Positions 56,449 through 64,000 of a stretch of 64,000 nucleotides of DNA are shown one piece after another (within the stretch, counting starts at the first letter, position 1; each line of letters begins with the position of its first letter). The notes beneath the pieces were generated by a model, which had not been told where the DNA came from, ran no database searches, and saw only the letters and a list, made by a program, of their open reading frames with translations. Position numbers and translations under genes: made by a program. This DNA comes from Alitta virens (lineage: Eukaryota > Annelida > Polychaeta > Phyllodocida > Nereididae), in assembly GCA_932294295.1 (NCBI GenBank), contig OW028576.1, positions 26,667,227-26,731,226 of the forward strand. Direction: 5' to 3'.

Positions 56449-58047
56449 TCACATTTCTTCCTCTCTAGGATAGTCCATTTTATGTAATTTGAGTTTTTTT
56501 GAAAAGTTGGCAAAGCCATGAGCTGCCATGTAAACAGGACCTTTACATCTGCGTGAATGCTTGCAAGACAATTTTTTATGAGAACTATCATAATTTGGGT
56601 CACTTTCACAACTGAGTTTTCTATTTCTGAATATAGCCATAGTCTTTGCGTTTTTATATTTGTGACTAACCAGTGATTGGTCTTCATTTATTGCGACTTT
56701 GTCTGTATTCAAATGTTTCTGGCAGAATGCACCAGATTGTGCGAAGTTTTGTCTGCTTATCTGTAGTTTTTTCAAAACAGGAATGAGTTTTCTCTCATAA
56801 AATCTCATTTGCTCTTTTTTTGTCATATTTCTAGTTCCTTCTTTCCAACATAAAAGTTCGCATAATGCTGAAACGTGGGATGCTAATAACCCATTAGATT
56901 GTACTTCCAATTGTGAACTCATGTTTACCAATGCTATATCAATCAGTGCCACATTGTTGTCTTGCAATAATTTATTCCCAATTTTACATATGACGGGTAA
57001 AACTTGTGATCCCCTAACGGCACTACAATTAAAACATCTATCGTATACTTGCATTTCATTTTTTTCGTATATGGGATTTAAGCATTTCATTCTATGTTTG
57101 AGATCACTTGTGCTAAATTGACTCTTATATTTATGGTATGTACTTCTATTATACAAAACATCGTTTTCAGAACAAAATTTGCATGAACAATGTAATGCGT
57201 TCATGATGTCTGGATATTTCTTAGTGTTCGAATTTCCCTCCATAACATGATTAGAAGAGTAGCCCACAATATATTTATGAGTTTTGAATTGTGATTTAGA
57301 CAATAGTGGGAAAACATCGCTTTTAAGAGCTTTCTTTTTAAAGGTAACTTCATTACGAACGGCAGATATTATGCTGTCAACAGTTATAGCGTTATTATTT
57401 TCCTCGTCTGGTACCATGCGAGGTATAACTCTCGTTTCTTGATTCCGGCACCTGTACCAAGCAGCCATAGAACGTAAATTAACAGCTAGTTCGGGTAACC
57501 CTCTTGGCATATTAATGTTAACTGTACAAGTTTCATCAGATGCACGATAATGAGCAAGATAGGAATTACCCATATCCACGAGTTTGTACCTCGCTATGGT
57601 TGCCTTTGTGTCACATTTGCTAACTTCTTGGAGAAAACTGTTGACCATTGACTTATTGGCTTTATTTTCTACATTAATACTCCCAGTTAGTGACATAAGT
57701 CGGGAGGCATTCTCTATCATCAACACACAACTGAATACCTTGATTTTATCGAAAAGTACAATTGCTGTGTTAATATTACAAGAAGTTTTGTCATCTTTTG
57801 GTATCTGTCTCCAAATATTTTCTTCTTCATCATATCCTATTCGACCTGTGGTTTGATAGAAGCTGCCCGACAGCATTCTTTGAGCATATTCGAGTCGCAC
57901 ATCTTTCCTTTGTAGATTTTGTCCTGCATTTAGCTCAATGGGCGACCAGTGCCGTTGTCCGTTTGATGTTATTTTCACAATATTATGCCTCGTTTGTTCA
58001 GCATCATTGGCACTGAATACTTCTTGAAGAGTCTTTTCTAAATCCAT
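56449..58047 (-). CDS. Cysteine-rich protein, unidentified
   Basis: 532 aa from the first ATG (58047); the longer frame begins with TTG. Several Cys pairs suggest zinc binding: CSCKFC, RCFNC, CELLC, and FCQKH followed by CKHSRRC near the C-terminus. The tail is basic. A herpesvirus UL32-type packaging protein is one possibility because those proteins carry several CxxC motifs, but I see no specific match. It diverges from the plus-strand gene starting near 58100 with about 50 bases between. Confidence 0.5.
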   Translation of the reverse strand: MDLEKTLQEVFSANDAEQTRHNIVKITSNGQRHWSPIELNAGQNLQRKDVRLEYAQRMLSGSFYQTTGRIGYDEEENIWRQIPKDDKTSCNINTAIVLFDKIKVFSCVLMIENASRLMSLTGSINVENKANKSMVNSFLQEVSKCDTKATIARYKLVDMGNSYLAHYRASDETCTVNINMPRGLPELAVNLRSMAAWYRCRNQETRVIPRMVPDEENNNAITVDSIISAVRNEVTFKKKALKSDVFPLLSKSQFKTHKYIVGYSSNHVMEGNSNTKKYPDIMNALHCSCKFCSENDVLYNRSTYHKYKSQFSTSDLKHRMKCLNPIYEKNEMQVYDRCFNCSAVRGSQVLPVICKIGNKLLQDNNVALIDIALVNMSSQLEVQSNGLLASHVSALCELLCWKEGTRNMTKKEQMRFYERKLIPVLKKLQISRQNFAQSGAFCQKHLNTDKVAINEDQSLVSHKYKNAKTMAIFRNRKLSCESDPNYDSSHKKLSCKHSRRCKGPVYMAAHGFANFSKKLKLHKMDYPREEEM

Positions 58048-58099
58048 GCCATTTAAAAAAACACCACTTTCAACTTCTTCTGGAAAAAAAGACACCAAT

Positions 58100-61000
58100 A
58101 TGATCAGTACGATTGTCAAGTCAACTGTGAGACAGTCAGAACTTGGATGGTCTTATTATGGTCGCCTAGACATTACCCCACAAAAAATGTGGTGGAATGA
58201 TTGGGCTCGAGGAAACATGCACGATGTCTGCTCAAAAATAAATGTTGTCTGGAACCCAATCAATCTCATTACCTCAGGTGTGGTCATGGTCAATTTCAAC
58301 ATAACAAAAGTAGAATACAATGTAATTGTCCCAAAACACCCTTTATTCTATAGTGTATGTGCAAGACGGTGATTCGTCAAATAACATGATGTCGCATGAA
58401 AACATAGCTCATTATAAAGCCGACCCAAATTGTTATAGTGACCTTCCAATTCACCTCACATCATGGATAACGGGTTTATTGGGTTTACATCATGATGTAG
58501 CCATCTGGAATGATCTTTTAGAAACTGAAGAGCATTTCCAATGGTTGAATGAAATGAAAGGAGCAAAACTAGTTGACCAGTCATCAGTCTGGGATGTATT
58601 TGTCACTTCTTATTCAACCCACGTAAACACCAGCGAAACTAAGCAAAATGCCTACAAACTGGCCGTGACCGATACAATGAAATTGAAGAAAGAATCAGAT
58701 TTAAATGTGGTTCTCAATGAGTTTCAAAGGAAAATAATTACCGCTAAAAGGGATTTCTCTACGATGCTAGAACTGCTTAATAATGAGTCAATAGGTAACA
58801 TTGATGGTGTAAGAGCATTAGAACATGCTAGAAAGATTTACACAGAATTTCCACCCAAGCTTTCCAGTGAAACAAGTGAAATAAGTTTTTGGAGAGTGGT
58901 ACTAAATTTGTGGAACAAATATCAATCCACTTCGCAAAATGCTGAGAAAATAATAGTGCAGCTACCTGACAATAATTTCAACTATAAACAAGCATGTATT
59001 AGGTGTCATGGCCTTTTAAAAGAGCAATTTACGAACTCGGATTTGGGTGCATTATCAACAATTGTGTCGAAGTTACACGTTGTGCCTGATGAAACAGTAA
59101 TAAATTACAATAAATGCACAATTAAAAACAGAGACCTTAAAACCATACTCGCTGTGTACATGGCCAACAAGAAATTACAAGAGTCAATGGAACGGAAACG
59201 AATAGAAAAGGCAAAAGCATTTTGCGAAGGGAAAATATTGCAATGGAATTGGCCCCAATTGTTAAATCTTGCAGAATATCACAAAATGGTTACAACAGTA
59301 AAGCAATACTCAAACATTTCTCTGGAAGAACTAATTGAAAAACAGTTAATGTATGAGGAGAAAGGAGGATTCGTGTATAGGAAAGAAATGGGATATCAAT
59401 CCTTAGTCAGAAACGACCTATCAATCGATTTTTATATAGAAAAACTGACCAAATATATGACAGATACAAACCAAACCATGGAAAAAAATCTATGCTTTCA
59501 CATTGAACAGTTATTTACAGATTTAGATTACTGGACTGTCAACGAGTGGATTTTAAAAGTTAGAAATGAACTAGATACTCTGATATCAATGTTCATTTTG
59601 CTTGATGAAACAGGAATAAAAAACTCAGAGAAGTTCACTTTTGTGGAGGTTTGGCCTTGTAAAATTGAGTCTTGGCCTAAAACGGGCTATTTTTCCAATC
59701 AAAAAGATGTGGATGACTATGTTTTGTCGTTGTCCAATTTCAATAAAGTCTATCTAAAAAAATGGCCATACTTTGTGGAGGATTTTACAACTGAATATAG
59801 ACAAAATAAAATATTTAATGAATTAATGAAGAAACTTAACATTAAGTGGTTAAAGAATGTTGTTGAAACATACCGAAATGGACAAAAAAAAATTCTGATG
59901 GTTGAGAATAAGTATAAAGACACCATGGATGGGCTTGCATCCCAGTTTGAACACATAAAAACATTGACCGGGATATTCCAGCTTGTAGTAAAATCCTGTT
60001 TTTCCAAAGAAAATACAATGAAAAACAACAAAAATGATTTTGGAATCTTATTGACAGGGAGTTTGTAGACAAAAAGCCAGGTATATTTCTAACATTGAGC
60101 AAGTTAACAAACAGAGAAACCATTTTATCCAATATTTTGCTAAACAAATGGGATGTAACCTTACAGGAAGATAAATTGTTATCAGATAAAATTGTCGATG
60201 GGGCATTTTACATTTTGAAAAGAATGAATGAAACTACAGGAAAAGAGATAATGGACACCTTTCAAGAGAAACTTATTGAAGTTATTGGTAATATGACGTC
60301 CAACTGGAACGATAAATTTAAAGACATTGACAGAATTGTTGATTGGAATTATGATGTAGATTTTAGGGGGGAAAATGTTCAGCATCATGACGATGCAGGT
60401 GGTAGCGATGATGGCGATAATTGTGATGAAGTCAGTATAGAAAGTGGCATGTTTCACAAGTTACCTACAGAATTTCAGGCAGTTATAGTCTATATAACAA
60501 GAGTTTATGGTATGGAGACCTTCAAAACGAATATTTTTAACTGGTTAGTAGATGGTAAATGCAGGTGGAGAGTGTGTGGCCACCTAGATCCAAAAAAAGC
60601 CGCTACAAGTCACGCTCTCACAAAGGGTATTCTCGAAATCGGGTTTCAGACCAAGCATCTAGATTTTTTGGATTTGTGACCACACTTTTGCTTACTTTGG
60701 TGGATTTACATTGGATAGCACGAGATTCGTTTACATGTGATATTAACAATTTAGCTGAAAAGTTGCTTTGCCTGGTGATGTCTCACATGGACTTGTATTG
60801 TGTAGTCGCTCCAAAAATAGAGGGAATTCAAAATCACTATGCATCTTCTTTGATAAAATTGGACTTGTTAGAAGCTGTGCAGTATCCATCCAATCAAAAC
60901 TTATATAGTGCTTTACATTCCTTTCTTCTGCCCAAAAATGCAGCAAATTCTGTAGAAGTGACTGGCTTCCTGCTTAAAAAGTGTTTCAAAACGGTCGATA

Positions 61001-62016
61001 TAAAGTTCATCGAAATGTGCCTGTCTGGGAAAATGTGGGAGGAGTTTACACAATTGTGGGAATCATGGAAATTGATGTGGAATACTCCAGGAAGGAACCT
61101 TATAATTTCTATAAGTAATAATGAATTATTGCATTGGTCTGATGACATTACCGAATACACTTTTGCCCCTCTACTATATGAAGCAAACGATGAAATTAAA
61201 ACATTTATTTCAAAATACGATAACAACAGAAACGTGAAAGTATTGTTTAAAACCCCAGCATCGTATATGCCTAGTTTTCCATCCATTTTTGAAGAAGTAG
61301 ACATACACAGCGAATTAGAAAATTTAACAGATAAAATGGGTGGTTTATACATAGACGATGAATTTGAAGATCATTATATATATAATGGCCCAGCCTACCA
61401 GAAGATTTATGAAGTAATTCAGTATGCACGCATGTATTATCTAAACAAATATCAGTCAGAAAATGATTTCAAAAATTATTATATACGAAATTTGATAATC
61501 TCAGTTGATAGTATGCTTAGAGAAAGAGAAGAAAAGGAGACTGACAATCTGGCGGACATTCATTCTGTCCTGACAGATGGCGGGGAAATTGAAAACGGCA
61601 GTCATTCATCCATTAAAAGTGACAGTGATGACAATGATGACAATTGTGACTTAACAAGCAACATTGAAAGTGAAAACGACAGCCATCCATCTGGTGAAAA
61701 TGACAATTTAACAAGCGCCAGGGAAATTCAAATCAACAGCAGTGCATCTTTGGAAAATGACAATGAGGTCAAGTTTGATGTAACAGAGGATGGGAAGACT
61801 GGTGACGATGATGAGCATGACAATGATGAAGCGAGTCAATCTCGGCAAACCACAGAAGAGGGTGATGGAAAACATGTTACATCACAAAACGTTACAGACG
61901 ATATATTGCCAATCGAAAAGGAACCACAGAAATATAAAGCTAACACCAAAAATCTGGAGCGCCATTTGCGTTCCCTTCTTCAGATGACACGGATATTTAA
62001 AAAATGGCGAAAATAG
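58100..62016 (+). pseudogene. Long helical protein gene, frameshifted, acidic C-terminus
   Basis: Pieces in changing frames: 58100-58372 (ATG start), 58386-60068, 60095-60679, and 60559 (or nearby)-62016, together about 1,300 codons. Each piece begins within or just after the end of the previous one, as expected for one gene with three frameshifts. The N-terminal 900 residues are mostly charged helices with scattered Trp. The end has a Ser/Asp/Glu/Asn-rich low-complexity region (about 61560-61860) and a basic terminus. No motif recognised; a large tegument-like or structural protein is plausible. Its last codons overlap the start of the next gene by 13 bases. Confidence 0.5.
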
Positions 62017-63605
62017 AAACAATGGTGAAGGATGTCTGTTACACTATTATCGATCTAAAGACAGATATCGTGTATGAGTGTGGTTTATACAGGCCTTGCA
62101 ACCAACCGATGTACAACAATCTAATTGACAACAATCCCTTCCAATATGGAACTAAGGCATGGTTAAATTTATTCCAAACACCTGGATTGCTAATTGTATT
62201 TGATAAAATTTTAGACGCAATGAACCTATCACTCGTTATACGGGGTGAAGATGTGGTTTGTAATGCCAAATGCGTACACGCTCTGAGAATTTGCAGTTAC
62301 TTCTTACAAACAACAATAGTGTCGCAATTTGATGTGGACAATCCGATGTCCCCTCTATTCCAAAGCGGTTTCCTTTTGACGAATGTTATTAAAGCTTTAT
62401 TCACGAAAGACGTGATAGGGGGACGAAAAATCAATCAGTTAGAAAAAAGATTAACTAAAATGATAGATGAAACACATTCCAGACACTACACACTGCAGAG
62501 CAAATACAGGTTTAGATTCGTCTATTCGTTCTACACCAATGTTAAAAAAGGCATCAACAAAACCATCAATGACTTAATCACTGAACGATGGCAGAATGCA
62601 TTGGCAGATGTTTTCAGAAACATCGGGCCAGACACAAATTACGCTCGCCGAGTTGCTGTTCATAAATTGATCTTACACCAGTGTACTAAATTGACTGCCG
62701 CGCAATTGTTAAATTTCAACAAACTCTTGTGTGAATGTACAGAGAAATATGATGACCTAAAGTTGTGTGCAGACAATATTTATCTCATGTCAAGTGTTAG
62801 TTCAATGGGTCGTAGTCGTTTATATGTGAAACTAATAGAGGTTAACCCACATAACTGTAAATGTTTCGCCAAATGCGTTGGACCCATAGGGGCGACCAAC
62901 TTGGAGGAGAGGGTATGGCAATCTTTTGAGCTACACTGTGGTATTATGGTATGCGGTGCTTGTTGTCTGGCACCCAATGTTGAGAATACTGCCGCAAATA
63001 AACCTAGGAAATGTTATTCCTCAACTACACCGGAAATGATAACTTGCGCCGTTGATGGTTGCAGCACATATAAATTTGTACGTTTAGTTGTATCAGATGC
63101 AAGAATCTCAAAAGATGGCCGAATTCATACAAGATATTCACATAGAGTATATACCACAAACGCTTTAAATCTATTTTACGCATTAAGTGGTAAGAAAAAG
63201 GAGGGTCCTCAGGGACGCATCTACGGTGTGTGTTATGAGGGGAAGAGGACTTGTACTAAAAGATTCGCATCGAAGGACCGTCTACCAACTGATACAACAC
63301 ACTGGACACGTTGTAGAGAGTGTAAAGAAATGAATGAGGAATATGGTGCAAAGTCTTCATTATCATTAAACCCGCAAAGTCAAGACATTACCTGTTTACG
63401 TCTTTGGTACCAGAAAAACTCGAAGTTTGATAAAACATCTATGTGCAAAGGATGTAAAATAGCTGCTTTGTGCACACATTTAGACCAAGAACTGTATAAT
63501 CAGCTAGTACGAGGTAGCACTCTGTTTCAAAGCATATTAAATCGTGTCTATAAATTATTTCATTTAAGACAATGGTTGGGTACACCATCAGCATGGATGT
63601 GGTAA
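62004..63605 (+). CDS. Cysteine-rich 533-aa protein, possible zinc-binding packaging factor
   Basis: Intact, ATG start overlapping the upstream stop by 13 bases. About 20 Cys sit in the second half in clusters: CKCFAKC, CGACC, CAVDGC, CRECKEMN and CKGCKIAALC, alternating with His residues. The N-terminal half is helical. The clustered CxxC/CxC arrangement in a protein of this length recalls herpesvirus UL32-family DNA-packaging proteins, but the match is by texture only. AATAAA overlaps its stop codon (63605-63610). Confidence 0.55.
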   Translation: MAKIETMVKDVCYTIIDLKTDIVYECGLYRPCNQPMYNNLIDNNPFQYGTKAWLNLFQTPGLLIVFDKILDAMNLSLVIRGEDVVCNAKCVHALRICSYFLQTTIVSQFDVDNPMSPLFQSGFLLTNVIKALFTKDVIGGRKINQLEKRLTKMIDETHSRHYTLQSKYRFRFVYSFYTNVKKGINKTINDLITERWQNALADVFRNIGPDTNYARRVAVHKLILHQCTKLTAAQLLNFNKLLCECTEKYDDLKLCADNIYLMSSVSSMGRSRLYVKLIEVNPHNCKCFAKCVGPIGATNLEERVWQSFELHCGIMVCGACCLAPNVENTAANKPRKCYSSTTPEMITCAVDGCSTYKFVRLVVSDARISKDGRIHTRYSHRVYTTNALNLFYALSGKKKEGPQGRIYGVCYEGKRTCTKRFASKDRLPTDTTHWTRCRECKEMNEEYGAKSSLSLNPQSQDITCLRLWYQKNSKFDKTSMCKGCKIAALCTHLDQELYNQLVRGSTLFQSILNRVYKLFHLRQWLGTPSAWMW

Positions 63606-63610
63606 ATAAA
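63605..63610 (+). terminator. Poly(A) signal overlapping the stop codon
   Basis: TAAATAAA: the last A of the stop codon is the first A of AATAAA. The next gene's ATG is nine bases later, so transcripts must overlap. Confidence 0.5.
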
Positions 63611-63618
63611 AGGAGAAA

Positions 63619-64000
63619 ATGTCAAATTTGATATTTGTGCCAAAAATGGTTGGAAATAATTCATACCTGGGTTCTTTCGAAGTACCTTTAGAATGGAGGG
63701 TAAATCATAATATAGGAATACAAAAGAAAGAAAAAAGCTTGATCTGCGTTGTGAAAGGGGCGAAACTCGCTCCTCAGGATTTAGATGCATTGCAACTATT
63801 CGATACCTATTATAATGCTGGAAATTCTAAACTTGTTTTTGAGGAAAATAAGCTTATTCTTTACATAGAGGAAATGACATTACCGTTAGAACTTACTGAT
63901 GCAGATATTTATCATTTGTTGAGCAACTGCTACAAGACCCTAGCATCAAGAGGAACTGATTACAGTGATGATACCTACAATCTTTATTTTGAAAGCAACT
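63619..64000 (+). CDS. Unidentified gene, 5' part only
   Basis: ATG 63619 opens a frame without stops to the window edge (127 codons). The product begins MSNLIFVPKMVG and looks soluble, with mixed strands and helices; no signal peptide or motif recognised. It starts 13 bases after the preceding stop on the same strand, so it is likely co-expressed. Confidence 0.55.
   Translation, partial: MSNLIFVPKMVGNNSYLGSFEVPLEWRVNHNIGIQKKEKSLICVVKGAKLAPQDLDALQLFDTYYNAGNSKLVFEENKLILYIEEMTLPLELTDADIYHLLSNCYKTLASRGTDYSDDTYNLYFESN

Overview
This window reads as a large animal dsDNA virus of a herpesvirus-like (Herpesvirales-type) lineage, most likely an endogenous copy in a marine invertebrate genome. The lineage rests on three replication genes recognised from motifs: a family B DNA polymerase (1-4245, minus), an SF1 helicase with features of the herpesvirus UL5 subunit (12830-16539, minus), and an archaeo-eukaryotic primase of UL52 type with a C-terminal zinc motif (21184-24325, minus). 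All three are interrupted by frameshifts and by in-frame TAA, TAG or TGA codons inside conserved cores, and two other long genes are frameshifted. A host-type non-LTR retrotransposon fragment sits inside the element. Together these favour a decaying integrated copy; assembly error could explain some of the frameshifts.

Left block (1-26.1 kb): polymerase; an unidentified 181-aa gene overlapping its start; a CRESS/parvovirus Rep-like SF3 helicase (4964-6148, plus); a class I fusion glycoprotein resembling baculovirus F/errantivirus Env, with a furin site (6490-8541, plus); a large cysteine-rich type I membrane glycoprotein with one in-frame TAG (8722-11868, plus); a short GC-rich orphan ORF near 12.1-12.5 kb; the helicase; two unidentified minus-strand genes; a broken plus-strand gene (19084-20981); the primase, bracketed by two C12 tracts; and a second Rep-like SF3 helicase (25190-25951, minus).

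Central block (about 26.16-55.39 kb): a tandem array of eleven 2.41-2.46 kb units plus a partial inverted unit at its left end. Each unit carries, on the minus strand, a gene for a protein made of two consecutive CARD domains and a 100-aa ORF of unknown function. Five of the eleven CARD genes share a one-base longer A run that truncates the protein after CARD1. Units 1-2 have a strongly diverged CARD1 but an almost unchanged CARD2. A 16-bp perfect palindrome and a TATA-like box precede each CARD gene. A 5'-truncated LINE is inserted in the palindrome of unit 10.

Right block (55.4-64 kb): a putative nucleotidyltransferase with a scrambled partial duplicate at its 3' end, a cysteine-rich minus-strand protein, a long frameshifted plus-strand gene with an acidic tail (58100-62016), a cysteine-rich 533-aa protein, and a gene running off the right edge.

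The likely overall picture is a virus with a herpes-like replisome, an F-like entry protein and two Rep-like ATPases. Its accessory locus appears to have amplified a captured host death-fold gene, presumably to interfere with CARD-based innate or apoptotic signalling. That role is inferred, not shown. Many longest-ORF starts in this window are TTG or GTG; I placed starts at the first suitable ATG where one exists.
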